From: an uncultured Verrucomicrobia subdivision 3 bacterium
GTDB taxonomy: Bacteria > Verrucomicrobiota > Verrucomicrobiia > Limisphaerales > UBA11358
Assembly: GCA_903922735.1 (NCBI GenBank)
Contig: CAIXUZ010000060.1
Span: 124,001 to 188,000, forward strand
DNA: 64,000 bases
Direction of reading: 5' to 3'
In this document: positions 9,571-18,730 of the stretch, one piece after another
Layout: each line of letters starts with the position of its first letter
How positions within the stretch are numbered: the first letter of the stretch is position 1
Program-made: the position numbers and the translations under genes
The notes under the pieces: generated by a model
Seen by the model: only the letters and a program-made list of their open reading frames with translations
The model's database searches: none
What the model was told of the DNA's origin: nothing

Positions 9571-11028
9571 TCAGGCGGCGTTGTTAACCAGGAAGTTCTT
9601 GAACTGCCATGGATCCTTCGGATCAAGGTTCGGCTTATTGTAGCCTTTGAAAACATTGGTGTAATGCTTCAACGGCGTCCAGTCATGCGGCTTAGAAATC
9701 CACTTGCCGAGATACGGCTTGGCGATTTTCAAGATATATTCGTGTGGGAGTTCGTCCGGCACAACAACACCTTGCCGCGGATTTTCAATCATCCACATCA
9801 CGGCTCCAACGACGGAAATCGCCACCTGCATCGTCGTCGCATTTTGATGCGGCACGAGCCGGCGGGATTCCTCGATACTCAAGTCGCTGCCAATCCACCA
9901 TGAATTATAACCGTGGCCCATCAGCAACGCGCCAAGGATATCCGAGCCACTAGTAATCTCGTCGTTCAAGATGCGCGCCTTCGGCTGCAATTTGTAATCG
10001 TAGCCACGCAGTTCGTTCAACGACGCGATGGCCACGTCCGCCGGGCAATACGCATAGTGAACCGTCGGGCGATACACGGCCTTACCGTTTTTCCAAACGG
10101 TGAGCTTGTCGGAAATCGTGAACGCCTCGCCGTGGCGCACCACCATGCCGTGAATCGTGTAATCCGGCACCCATGAGCGCACCCAGGTGTTCATGCCCAT
10201 CTGCGCGAGGCAGATTTGATTGCGCGGGCCTTCCTTGTGCTCGTAGGCGAGCGGGGGCAATTCCTTTTCGTGCGTGCCCCAGCCCATTTCGGCGGTCGTC
10301 GTGCCTTCCTCGCGGAAACCTTCGACGCTCCAGGTGTTGGTGAATTCGTCCACCGGCTTCGGCACATTCGTGATCTGCGTGTCGCGTTCGCTGCAATGAA
10401 TGACCTTCACGCCGAGCTTTTGCGCGAGGACGTTGAATTTCTGGTCGGAAATCAACTGCTGCACTTCCTCCGCCGTGCGCCCAGTGATTTTCCGGTCCTT
10501 GATCGAACGGCGACCGATGTCGATCAAGCCCTGCTTGGTGAAATGTGAAATCAAACCGGGATTTGCGCCGTGCTCCAATACCGCGGTCGGACCGGCTTCC
10601 GCCCATTTGACGATCATCTTGCGGAGATTCATGTGACGCCAGTAGAGCGTGGATTTCTGCGGGGGCGCGCCCTTGGAATTTTCATACGGGTCCCACAGCT
10701 CGACCGATGTGTTGATGTAAAGCACGCCGTGGTCGTGGCACCACTGGAGAATTTCCGCCGCATCAATATTCCACGCGAGGTCAATCAGGACGTCGCCGCA
10801 GGAAAGATGTTTCCCGAGCAGCGTGCCCATATTTTCGCGCGTCACGCGGGAGCGGGCGAACTTCACGCCGCGCTTAATCCACGGCGCGAGCGCCGCCTTG
10901 CGGTCCTCGAAATCCATCACCGTGATGTGCTTCGCGGGGACGTTGATGTGCTTGACGAGAATCGGCAGCGCGCATTGCGCCACCGCGCCGTAGCCGACGA
11001 ACAGGATTTTGTTTTTGAATGTGAGCAT
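9571..11028 (-). CDS. hss: Homospermidine synthase (NAD-dependent)
   Basis: A 485-residue protein of the saccharopine-dehydrogenase-like fold. It has an N-terminal Rossmann segment (ILFVGYGAVAQCALPIL, residues 8-24) and conserved stretches LIDLAWNID, HGVLYINTSVELWDPY and EHGANPGLISHFTKQGL, all characteristic of bacterial Hss. The enzyme joins two putrescines, releasing ammonia, to make sym-homospermidine, with NAD+ used and regenerated in the cycle. Length matches characterised alphaproteobacterial enzymes of about 480 residues. It heads the minus-strand unit hss-odc. About 150 bp of non-coding sequence separates its start from the next gene upstream, and that gap should contain the promoter, though I do not see clear -35/-10 boxes. 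Confidence 0.94.
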   Translation of the reverse strand: MLTFKNKILFVGYGAVAQCALPILVKHINVPAKHITVMDFEDRKAALAPWIKRGVKFARSRVTRENMGTLLGKHLSCGDVLIDLAWNIDAAEILQWCHDHGVLYINTSVELWDPYENSKGAPPQKSTLYWRHMNLRKMIVKWAEAGPTAVLEHGANPGLISHFTKQGLIDIGRRSIKDRKITGRTAEEVQQLISDQKFNVLAQKLGVKVIHCSERDTQITNVPKPVDEFTNTWSVEGFREEGTTTAEMGWGTHEKELPPLAYEHKEGPRNQICLAQMGMNTWVRSWVPDYTIHGMVVRHGEAFTISDKLTVWKNGKAVYRPTVHYAYCPADVAIASLNELRGYDYKLQPKARILNDEITSGSDILGALLMGHGYNSWWIGSDLSIEESRRLVPHQNATTMQVAISVVGAVMWMIENPRQGVVVPDELPHEYILKIAKPYLGKWISKPHDWTPLKHYTNVFKGYNKPNLDPKDPWQFKNFLVNNAA

Positions 11029-11177
11029 GACTAAAAAAGTTTGCGCCGCACTGTGTCGAAAAAATTTTCTCGTTACAAGGATTTATTGTGAAATTGAAGA
11101 TTCATTTTCACCCCCGGCAACGCCCCCGTGACCCGCATTGAAAAAAATGAAGCGTTGCGGATAAGATTGAGCCCACA

Positions 11178-12233
11178 TTACCGAACCGTGACCAAATCCG
11201 GCTGCGCCAGAGAAAGCCCGCCGCGATGATTTTTACCGAAGCTGGGGCGAATAATCACATTGTCTGTACAAGTGGAATTATTTACGCGAAACGCCGCGCC
11301 GCCACAATTGATGGCGACCAGATTCGTAAAGGCGTTGCGAACACATTCCGTTTGGGGTGCCGGACGCGCCACGCCAGTCCCATATTCTTCCGCATGTGCC
11401 ATAAACACACCGAAGTGCCCACTATTGCGGATAGAAACGTCGTAAAACACATTCTCGCGGCTCGCTCGCATAAAGATGCCCAAATCATTTCGCGCCAGCA
11501 CCGCTTTGCGAATAACATTGTTATTAAAAGCAAGATCCAGCGAAATTCCCGCGCCGGGGTTATCGTGCAAATACAGATCCGTAAACAAACTCTCAGCAGT
11601 GAGGTAACAGGCAAGACCGTCGAATTCATTGTCAAATGCCTCCAAATTGCGCACCGTCAACCGTCGCACCCCAAGCGTCGTAACCACGCCACCGGAACGG
11701 CATCTTGAGGTAATCACACGCTCTACTGATGAATCACACACGCTTTGAATCGTAATGCCGTTGTTGCGAATCTCCGAGCCTTCGCCCTGCTCGCGCCAAA
11801 GCTCGCGTTGCTGATGACTGCGGTTGCCATCTATCGACAAGTCTCTCACCTGTAAGTTGGCGAGCGTTTTTTGAGGATGGTTTACCGGCTCCCCCATAAT
11901 GACCACCGGGCAATTGGCGTTATCCATCAACCTCAGGACAGTTGCCGGACCAACCCCGCGCAAAGTTTGATGGTCGCGTCGCAATACGACGGGTTGCTGG
12001 ATGTCAAATCTTCCGGCAGATAAAACCACTTCGCCACCGGAGTCGGGCAATGAATCCAAAGCTTGTTGAATTTCCGCACTGGAAACCTTAGCTGACAAGT
12101 AAATCACTGCATTATCAAAAACCAAATTTTCCGAAGCGAACTTGATGGCAAATAGAAGTGTAAAAAGACATATCAACGCGGCATCCTTGGATGCCACCCC
12201 AAATGTCCCGTTCTGATTTAATTTCGTTCTCAT
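11178..12233 (-). CDS. Exported right-handed parallel beta-helix protein
   Basis: A 351-residue protein with a hydrophobic N-terminal segment (AALICLFTLLFAIKFA, about residues 18-33) likely to be a signal peptide or anchor. It continues with EIQQALDSLPDSGGEVVLSAG, the usual entry to a pectate-lyase-like beta-helix, and then repeated coils (VRDLSIDGN, VRRLTVRNLEAFDNE, DLYLHDNPGAGISL, NNVIRKAVLARND). These folds bind or cleave polysaccharides, but I see no specific catalytic set. The codon and base composition is slightly more AT-rich than its neighbours. It is transcribed towards hss and divergently from aguA. Confidence 0.8.
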   Translation of the reverse strand: MRTKLNQNGTFGVASKDAALICLFTLLFAIKFASENLVFDNAVIYLSAKVSSAEIQQALDSLPDSGGEVVLSAGRFDIQQPVVLRRDHQTLRGVGPATVLRLMDNANCPVVIMGEPVNHPQKTLANLQVRDLSIDGNRSHQQRELWREQGEGSEIRNNGITIQSVCDSSVERVITSRCRSGGVVTTLGVRRLTVRNLEAFDNEFDGLACYLTAESLFTDLYLHDNPGAGISLDLAFNNNVIRKAVLARNDLGIFMRASRENVFYDVSIRNSGHFGVFMAHAEEYGTGVARPAPQTECVRNAFTNLVAINCGGAAFRVNNSTCTDNVIIRPSFGKNHRGGLSLAQPDLVTVR

Positions 12234-12413
12234 AACAAACGAGGTCGGTGGACCGATCAGAGGTTTCTATTGCTAATGTCCTCGAAATAAATAATTCGTC
12301 CACTAATATTTTTAATTTTCTGCATTATTTTTTGAAGCGGCACATTTATGGTTATTTAGCCGTGCGGCATGCGTTTCAGCATTTCCAAAACAATCTGACC
12401 CGTTATCCTGCCT

Positions 12414-13484
12414 TTGAATTTGAAACCGGCAAGCACATCGAACCCCAACGAACTCGGATATTCTCTCCCCGCCGAGTGGAAGCCTCACGCCGCCACCTGG
12501 CTTACCTGGCCGCATAACGCCAGCGATTGGCCGGGGAAATTCCAAGTGATCCCTTGGATTTATGGCGAGATGACGCGGAAGATCTCGGCCGGCGAAAAAA
12601 TCAATCTCATCATTCGACACAAAAATGACGAAGCATTTGCACGGCGTGTTTTCCAGCACGCCGGTGTCGATTTGCGAAAAATTCATTTCGTCACGCATCC
12701 GACAAACCGCGGCTGGACGCGCGACACCGGGCCGATTTTTGTGAAACGGAAGCAGGAGACGGCCATCGTTCATTTCCATTTCAACGGCTGGGCCAAATAC
12801 GAGAACTGGCGCAAGGATACCAAAGTTCCCGAGGCAGCCGCGAAGCTGCTCGGCAAAAGACTTTTCCACGCGGAATCCGGCGGCAAGCCCTTTGTCATCG
12901 AAGGCGGCGGCATTGAAGTGAATGGACGCGGCACACTGCTTTCGACTGAGCAATGCTATCTTCATCCGAAAATCCAAGTCCGCAATCCCGGCCTCGGCAA
13001 AAGGGAAGTCGAAGACACGCTAAAGAACTATCTCGGCGTGAAAAATATTTTCTGGCTGGCGAAAGGCCAAATAGGCGACGACACGCACGGGCACATTGAC
13101 GATATCTGCCGCTTCGTCAACGCCAAGACGCTGGTGCTGGTGAAGGAAAAGAACTCCAAGGACGAAAACTACAAACCACTCGCAGAAAATTGGGAGCGTA
13201 TCCGCGATTTGCGACTGGAAGATGGCAGCCAGCCGGAAATCATCGCATTACCGATGCCGTCACCACTGTATTTTGACGGCGTGCGACTGCCGGCAAGCTA
13301 CGCGAATTTTTATATTTGCAACGCCGCCGTCATTGTTCCGACGTTCAATGATCCGAATGACCGGGTGGCCCTCGGCATTTTAGGGGAATTGTTCCGCGAC
13401 CGGCCAGTCGTTGGAATTCATGCCGTGGACTTGGTCTGGGGCTTCGGCTCGCTCCACTGCCTCACCCAACCGCAACCGGTATAG
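12414..13484 (+). CDS. aguA: Agmatine deiminase
   Basis: A 356-residue guanidino-group-modifying enzyme that converts agmatine to N-carbamoylputrescine and ammonia. The family motifs are complete: RGWTRDTGPIF near residue 98, VIEGGGIEVNG near 161, the His-containing GDDTHGHIDD near 220, and the nucleophilic Cys at 349 in GSLHCLTQ. It is divergent from the minus-strand polyamine block and gives a second route to putrescine beside ODC. N-carbamoylputrescine amidohydrolase (AguB), the usual partner, is not in the window. Its stop lies 10 bp from the convergent stop of the KimA-like gene. Confidence 0.95.
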   Translation: MNLKPASTSNPNELGYSLPAEWKPHAATWLTWPHNASDWPGKFQVIPWIYGEMTRKISAGEKINLIIRHKNDEAFARRVFQHAGVDLRKIHFVTHPTNRGWTRDTGPIFVKRKQETAIVHFHFNGWAKYENWRKDTKVPEAAAKLLGKRLFHAESGGKPFVIEGGGIEVNGRGTLLSTEQCYLHPKIQVRNPGLGKREVEDTLKNYLGVKNIFWLAKGQIGDDTHGHIDDICRFVNAKTLVLVKEKNSKDENYKPLAENWERIRDLRLEDGSQPEIIALPMPSPLYFDGVRLPASYANFYICNAAVIVPTFNDPNDRVALGILGELFRDRPVVGIHAVDLVWGFGSLHCLTQPQPV

Positions 13485-13494
13485 CCGGAACCCT

Positions 13495-15468
13495 TCAAAC
13501 TTGGATCGGCAGAATCAGCATTGCCCGGCCGTTCTGGTAAAGACGACGCTGCAGTTCAAACACAGTATGATTGTGCAGCCAGCGGGTGGCGAAGCTTTCA
13601 TCCTTGAAAACCAATTGTCCGGCAAAAAACTGCGCCTGCGGGAATTTTTCGGCAATGTCGCGACAAAGGTTCGCCGCCTCTTCCACAATATCCGTGCCGA
13701 GCGCAAAGTGCGCCTCGGAATAAAAACCGCGTTTGCCCATATAAGTGACAAATCGCTGAACTTCTTGCCGCGAGTAGTCACGCAGATTTTCCACCTCATC
13801 GGCGCCCTTGAAATTTCCGGCATCCAGCACACCGACCTGCACAAAAACAAAATTCTGATAAACTTTCGGAAACATCCGCACGACGGCCAGCAGGGTGTGG
13901 AGACCCAGACCGTTGAAGCCGTTGACGAGAAAAACGGCGGTGCGCGCATTGGCATCGCATGGAGGCGGAATCTTTTCCTGGACAATCGCATCATCAGCCA
14001 ATGCGGCAGCCACAAGCTCGTTGAGGCGGTGTAATTTTTTCTGCGTCTGGCGGTAATGGTTTTTTACCCAAAACGCCACGCCCACCAAGGCACCGGTAAC
14101 CACCAATGTAATCCAGCCGCCTTCAAAAAACTTGGCCACACACAGCAGCACCAAGATTCCACCGGTCAGCAGTAGACCAAAGCCGTTGACGGATATTTTC
14201 TTTTTCCAACCCGGTTCCTTGGCGCGAACTTGCCACCAGTGACGCACCATGCCAAGTTGCGAGAGGCTGAAGGTGATAAACACGTTGATGCTGTATAGAA
14301 TCACGAGTTTTTCCACCAAGGCACCGGTACAGAGGACCAGCAATAGCGCTGCCACGCCCATGATTATCACTCCGTTTTGCGTGACGAGCCGGTCGCTCAA
14401 GGTGGCAAACCGTGTGGGCATCCAGCGATCCACAGCCATGTTGGCCAGCACGCGCGGACCGCCGAAAAATCCGGTTTGGGCGGCGATGACCAGCAGTGCC
14501 GCCGAGGAAACCATGGCAGCAATGACAAATCCTTTTCCGAGTGTCGCCGGCCAGCCCGCGCTAATTTTTTCAAAGAGAATGGCATTCAGTGTTTTACCAG
14601 GGACGTGTTCGACATGGTAGAGCAGATACGCCAATAACAATCCGCCGACAACGAATGACAGCGATACCGCCATGTAAACCATCGTGCGTTTGCCGGTCTG
14701 GACACGCGGTTCACGCAGAGTATTCAGGCCGTTGCTGACAGCTTCAATGCCGGTGTAAGTGCCTGCGCCGAGACTATAAGCCCTCAACAGCACGGCAAAT
14801 AATCCAAGCAATCCAATGTGAGGATCCAGATAACTTGACCGCACATCGGTTGCCACGCCGCTGACGATGCCTGGCAATTCGCCAAAATGCGCAGAAATCG
14901 CCCAGACAATGGCAAACGTATAAGTCCCCACAAACACGAAGAAAACCGGCACCCAAAGGATGACGGATTCTTTCACCCCACGCAGGTTGAGCAACGTGAG
15001 GAATACAATGACGCCGACGGAACAGGAAATTTTGTATTTCAACAGCTCCGGCGGCAACATGCTAAACGCGGCATCCGCACCACTGGAAATACTCAACGCA
15101 ATCGTCAAAATATAGTCGCCGATGAGCGCGCAGCCGGAAATCACACCGAGGGTCGGTGAAAGCAATTTGCTCGCGACCAGATAGCCACCGCCGCCGGTCG
15201 GAAATTGTTCGATAATCTGCGAATAGCTGGCACAAACGACCACAATCGTCAGCACCGACGCCAACGCCACAAACAGGCTCAGGTAAGTATGGCTTTTTAG
15301 CGCAAGATATGCGGCTTCCGGACCATAGCACGAAGAAGACAAGCCGTCCGCGCCAAGACCAACCCACGCGAGCAGCGCCACGAGCGACATGTTGTGGAAA
15401 ATGCGCTTGTCGGAAAAATTCCGCGCCCGGCCGATGACCAGGTTCTTGAAAGCACCAAAAACATTCAT
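13495..15468 (-). CDS. KimA/YdaO-like APC-superfamily potassium transporter
   Basis: A protein of about 657 residues with around twelve membrane segments and a cytosolic C-terminal domain of about 160 residues. The first-helix region contains GADGLSSSCYGPEAAY, and later segments include PTGGGGYLVASKLL, GAGTYTGIEAVSN and FFEGGWITLVV. These resemble the KimA (formerly YdaO) branch of high-affinity K+ importers rather than amino-acid permeases. KimA's cytosolic domain has a universal-stress-protein-like fold; here it starts near LNELVAAALADD. I used the ATG at 15468. The upstream gene is a small membrane protein 46 bp away; no c-di-AMP riboswitch precedes the pair. Substrate assignment is by family only. 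Confidence 0.82.
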   Translation of the reverse strand: MNVFGAFKNLVIGRARNFSDKRIFHNMSLVALLAWVGLGADGLSSSCYGPEAAYLALKSHTYLSLFVALASVLTIVVVCASYSQIIEQFPTGGGGYLVASKLLSPTLGVISGCALIGDYILTIALSISSGADAAFSMLPPELLKYKISCSVGVIVFLTLLNLRGVKESVILWVPVFFVFVGTYTFAIVWAISAHFGELPGIVSGVATDVRSSYLDPHIGLLGLFAVLLRAYSLGAGTYTGIEAVSNGLNTLREPRVQTGKRTMVYMAVSLSFVVGGLLLAYLLYHVEHVPGKTLNAILFEKISAGWPATLGKGFVIAAMVSSAALLVIAAQTGFFGGPRVLANMAVDRWMPTRFATLSDRLVTQNGVIIMGVAALLLVLCTGALVEKLVILYSINVFITFSLSQLGMVRHWWQVRAKEPGWKKKISVNGFGLLLTGGILVLLCVAKFFEGGWITLVVTGALVGVAFWVKNHYRQTQKKLHRLNELVAAALADDAIVQEKIPPPCDANARTAVFLVNGFNGLGLHTLLAVVRMFPKVYQNFVFVQVGVLDAGNFKGADEVENLRDYSRQEVQRFVTYMGKRGFYSEAHFALGTDIVEEAANLCRDIAEKFPQAQFFAGQLVFKDESFATRWLHNHTVFELQRRLYQNGRAMLILPIQV

Positions 15469-15514
15469 AAAATTTCGCCTGACGACGTCATTCAAACAAA
15501 TTTCCCGCGCCAGC

Positions 15515-15988
15515 TCACGCCTTAAAACCCGCTGGTTTATTCTGCTGAATCACTTCGGCAAGACGCGCGGCCAGCGCCTGCGGTTCGTCGGTGCCAAGCG
15601 TGAAGCGTTTGCCGCTGCGCAGCGTAACGGCCACGGCACCGAAGCCGGACACGTTATAAAGCCAGCCGGTGCGCGGACTCCAGTGAATGCCCCAGCTCAG
15701 CCCGGTGCGCACCGGCCCAACGGAAACGATTTCCGTGAGCGGGACACAGTTGCGGATCAGTCCCGGTCCGAAGCGCCAACGGAGTTCGCAGTCGGTAATT
15801 TCGATGGTAAGCGAATGAAACAGCCAAGCGCACGCCAGCAGGATTGGCGCGGAAAACGAAAATGATTTTAGCAGGGTGAGTCCCAAAATAATGAATAGCG
15901 CCGCCACTCCAAGCAGCACGATGAGAATCACCGTTCCGCGCTGCGTATGTTTATAGCTGCCGCCAAATGTATTTGATGTCATAACCAA
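15515..15988 (-). CDS. Small membrane protein with PH-like cytosolic domain, function unknown
   Basis: A 157-residue protein with two adjacent membrane helices (GTVILIVLLGVAALFIILGL and FSAPILLACAWLFHSL, residues about 18-60) and a soluble C-terminal part rich in short beta strands (IEITDCELRWRFGPGLIR, IVSVGPVRTGLSWGIHW, AVAVTLRSGKRFTLGTD) ending in one helix. This layout resembles bacterial PH-domain membrane proteins. It is 46 bp upstream of the KimA-like gene in the same direction, so a link to ion homeostasis is possible, but this is inference. A start at the second Met (15982) is also possible. Confidence 0.7.
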   Translation of the reverse strand: MVMTSNTFGGSYKHTQRGTVILIVLLGVAALFIILGLTLLKSFSFSAPILLACAWLFHSLTIEITDCELRWRFGPGLIRNCVPLTEIVSVGPVRTGLSWGIHWSPRTGWLYNVSGFGAVAVTLRSGKRFTLGTDEPQALAARLAEVIQQNKPAGFKA

Positions 15989-16302
15989 TTTAATTTTTGC
16001 CGCCTACGCACCAGCGTTTTTCCGGTCCGAACAAACGACACATTTTAATCGGGGTGACCTTGGTTTCCCGCACACGCAGGAGCTAGAGGATCGCCCTTCC
16101 AATTGCCGACGAGGTTAGCTGACGGGCTTGGCCTTGAAAGTGACCTTGCAACCGGTTGCCCGGCTGCGTTCGCCCCATCCCGTTTCCGGGAATTTGGTTC
16201 CCCCGCATCCGGCTTCAGGAAGGAGGCCGGATTTAGGCTGCAACAATCAGATTAAATCAAATCCGCCCAGTTTTGTCAATTTGCGGGCAAAAACGGGATT
16301 TC
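15989..16302. other. Intergenic stretch without a recognised feature
   Basis: These 314 bases separate the ABC ATPase gene from the small membrane protein. They hold no credible coding frame, tRNA or clear terminator. The part from about 16120 to 16250 is rich in short CCGG- and GGAA-type inverted motifs but forms no long stem that I can find. Confidence 0.6.
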
Positions 16303-17280
16303 TTAACGCGAAAAAATCTGCCGGATGACGTCTTCGATAGGTATTTCCTGAATATCAATATCCGTCACCGGCAATTCATCCAGCAGCGCTTTGCAGGCGG
16401 GAATCACACGATCGCGTTTGACCTTGAGCGTGATGCTGCCGGGAGTTTTGCCGGTGACTTCGCCGTAACACGCCAGATTTTCCGCCGGATACCGCTCCGG
16501 ATTTTCACATTGAATCGTGATCAGCTTGAAATCAGCAAAGCGATCCACAATGTCGCTAAGTTTTCCGTCAAAGAAGATTTTACCATGGTCAATGATAATG
16601 ACGCGCTCGCATAGCGCCTGAATATCGGCCATGTAATGGCTCGTCAGCAAAATGGTCGTCTGCTGTTCCGCGTTGTGCCTGCGGATGAATTCGCGAACTG
16701 TCTTCTGCGAAACCACGTCCAGCCCGATGGTCGGTTCGTCGAGGAACAACACCTTCGGCTGGTGCAGTAAAGACGCAATCAATTCCATTTTCATCCGCTC
16801 GCCGAGGGAAAGTTCGCGGACGCTGACGTTCAACTTTTCTTTCACCCCAAGGAGTTCCGTCAGTTCGCCAACCGTGCGTTGGAAACGGTCGGTGGGGATG
16901 CCGTAGATTTTAGCGTTCAGTTCCAGCGATTCGCGGGCCGGCAAATCCCACCAGAGCTGGTTTTTCTGGCCCAGCACAAGCGCGAACTGGCGGCGGTAAT
17001 CGTCATGTCGTTCCCAGGGCGTGTGGCCGAGCACTTTGGCCGCACCACTGGTCGGGTAAAGCAAGCCCGCCAGCATCTTGAGCGTGGTGGTTTTGCCCGC
17101 GCCGTTCGGGCCGAGAAACCCGACGAGTTCGCCGGGTTCAATTTTGAAACTGACCCCGTTGACGGCGACGGTTTGCTCGTATTGACGGCGGAAGAGACCT
17201 TTCACCGCCCCCGCAAAACCAGGCTGCTTTTTATAGGTGCGGAAATTTTTAGTGAGGCCGTTGACTTCGATTACGGGCAT
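16303..17280 (-). CDS. ABC transporter ATP-binding protein, ABC-2 export type
   Basis: A 325-residue nucleotide-binding subunit. It has Walker A GPNGAGKTTT near residue 58, signature LSLGERMKMEL, Walker B VLFLDEPTIGLD and the switch His in LLTSHYM. The insertion NFRTYKKQPGFAGAVKGLFRRQYE before Walker A and the QKNQLWWDLP Q-loop are typical of a group of ATPases paired with two ABC-2 permeases. No permease gene lies next to it: upstream is dnaA, and downstream is a two-helix protein that is not a permease. It is either an orphan ATPase or works with permeases encoded elsewhere. Confidence 0.9.
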   Translation of the reverse strand: MPVIEVNGLTKNFRTYKKQPGFAGAVKGLFRRQYEQTVAVNGVSFKIEPGELVGFLGPNGAGKTTTLKMLAGLLYPTSGAAKVLGHTPWERHDDYRRQFALVLGQKNQLWWDLPARESLELNAKIYGIPTDRFQRTVGELTELLGVKEKLNVSVRELSLGERMKMELIASLLHQPKVLFLDEPTIGLDVVSQKTVREFIRRHNAEQQTTILLTSHYMADIQALCERVIIIDHGKIFFDGKLSDIVDRFADFKLITIQCENPERYPAENLACYGEVTGKTPGSITLKVKRDRVIPACKALLDELPVTDIDIQEIPIEDVIRQIFSR

Positions 17281-17362
17281 GAAGTTTTCAGTTTAAAGCT
17301 TTGAAACTTTAGTTAGAGAGCAAAACAACCAAAAACTCAAAATTAAGAATTAAAAACAGCGG

Positions 17363-18730
17363 TCACCGCATCAACTGTTTTTCCAAATAACTGACGCGCT
17401 GACGGACGTCGGAATCCACATCCATGCGATCTTTGACCAAGCGACAGGCGTGCAGCACCGTGCCGTGGTCACGTCCGCCAAATGCCTCGCCAATGGTGTT
17501 GAGTGAACTTTGAGTCATCTGGCGGGCTAGATACATGGCGATCTGACGCGGGAAAGCGATATTTTCGGGGCGGCGCTTGCTGGTCATGTCAGCCAAACGA
17601 ATGTCAAAGGATTCAGCAACTTTCTTCTGAATGACTTCGATGCTGATGGTCAACCGACCTTCTTCGTGAAGGGTTTCACGCAGCAAATTTTCAACAACTT
17701 CTATGGTCAGCTTCTTGCCAGTAAGCGAAGCGAGGGCGGCAACGCGGGTAAGCGCACCTTCCAGCCGGCGAATGTTGGTGCGGATGCGCATGGCCAGAAA
17801 ATCCATCACATCATCCGGCAAGGTAACGCCCATGACCTGGGCTTTTTTCTTGAGAATAGCCAGCCGTGTCTCAACGTCGGGAGGCTGCATATCGGCGGTT
17901 TGACCCCATTCAAAGCGGGAAACCAGACGATGTTCCAATCCCTGGATTTCGCTGGCCGGACGGTCACAGGTCAGGACGATCTGACTGTGAGCTTCTTTTA
18001 AGGCATTAAACGTATGGAAAAACTCCTCTTGGATGCGCTCTTTGCCCGCCAAAAATTGGATGTCATCGATCAGGAGAACTTCACTCTGCCGGTATTTTTT
18101 ACGGAAGGCGACCAGTTTGTTGTTCTGAATGGCTTCGATGTATTCGTTGGTGAACTTCTCAGAAGAGACATAGGCCACGCGTGCGCCTTTTTTGGTGCTT
18201 GCGATATGCTGACCGATGGCTTGCAACAAGTGGGTTTTGCCAAGGCCGACGCCCCCATAAAGATATAGAGGGTTATAGGCTTTACCGGGCGCTTCCGCCA
18301 CGGCTTTGGAGGCGGCATAGGCGAGATTGTTATTATTGCCGACAACAAAAGTATCGAACGTGTTGTTGGGATTAAAACGCAGGTCACCGTTGACAGGGGC
18401 GCGTTCGCGCGGCGGTTCGGTAGTTTTGGTTTTGGTCGGGACGGCCCCCGGCACGGTTGCCGGCGGAGGCAATAAACTGCCGTCAGCCACTTTGAATTTC
18501 ACTTGCAACTTGCTACCCGCGGCCACCGCCACGGCATCTTGCAATAGGCCAATGTAATTGTCCTTGAGCCAGACCTCACAGAACTCATTGGGCACTTCCA
18601 CCGTGATCTGGTGCCCATCCATTGCGCATGCGCGCAGCGGCGCGAACCACATGTTGAAAGTGTCCCGACTTAACTTGACGCGGAGATGCTCCTGCGCCGT
18701 GTTCCAAATTTTTTCCACTGAGATCTGCAT
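17363..18730 (-). CDS. dnaA: Chromosomal replication initiator protein DnaA
   Basis: A 455-residue protein with the full four-domain layout. Domain I is at residues 1-80 (MQISVEKIWNTAQEHL...TFNMWFAPL). A proline/threonine-rich linker follows. The AAA+ core has Walker A GGVGLGKTHLL near 160, Walker B LLIDDIQFLAGK near 220 and sensor motifs. Domain IV ends with the DnaA-box-binding helix GGRDHGTVLHACR near 425. It binds DnaA boxes and melts oriC. dnaN, recF and gyrB do not follow, unlike the classical arrangement. Its upstream region is an AT-rich gap of 834 bp reaching ileS, a natural place for an origin or for autoregulatory boxes. Confidence 0.98.
   Translation of the reverse strand: MQISVEKIWNTAQEHLRVKLSRDTFNMWFAPLRACAMDGHQITVEVPNEFCEVWLKDNYIGLLQDAVAVAAGSKLQVKFKVADGSLLPPPATVPGAVPTKTKTTEPPRERAPVNGDLRFNPNNTFDTFVVGNNNNLAYAASKAVAEAPGKAYNPLYLYGGVGLGKTHLLQAIGQHIASTKKGARVAYVSSEKFTNEYIEAIQNNKLVAFRKKYRQSEVLLIDDIQFLAGKERIQEEFFHTFNALKEAHSQIVLTCDRPASEIQGLEHRLVSRFEWGQTADMQPPDVETRLAILKKKAQVMGVTLPDDVMDFLAMRIRTNIRRLEGALTRVAALASLTGKKLTIEVVENLLRETLHEEGRLTISIEVIQKKVAESFDIRLADMTSKRRPENIAFPRQIAMYLARQMTQSSLNTIGEAFGGRDHGTVLHACRLVKDRMDVDSDVRQRVSYLEKQLMR

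Noticed and set aside
13495-16302. c-di-AMP (ydaO) riboswitch
   Set aside because: The consensus GGGTCGCTGGGTAACCC-like core is absent before the KimA-like pair.
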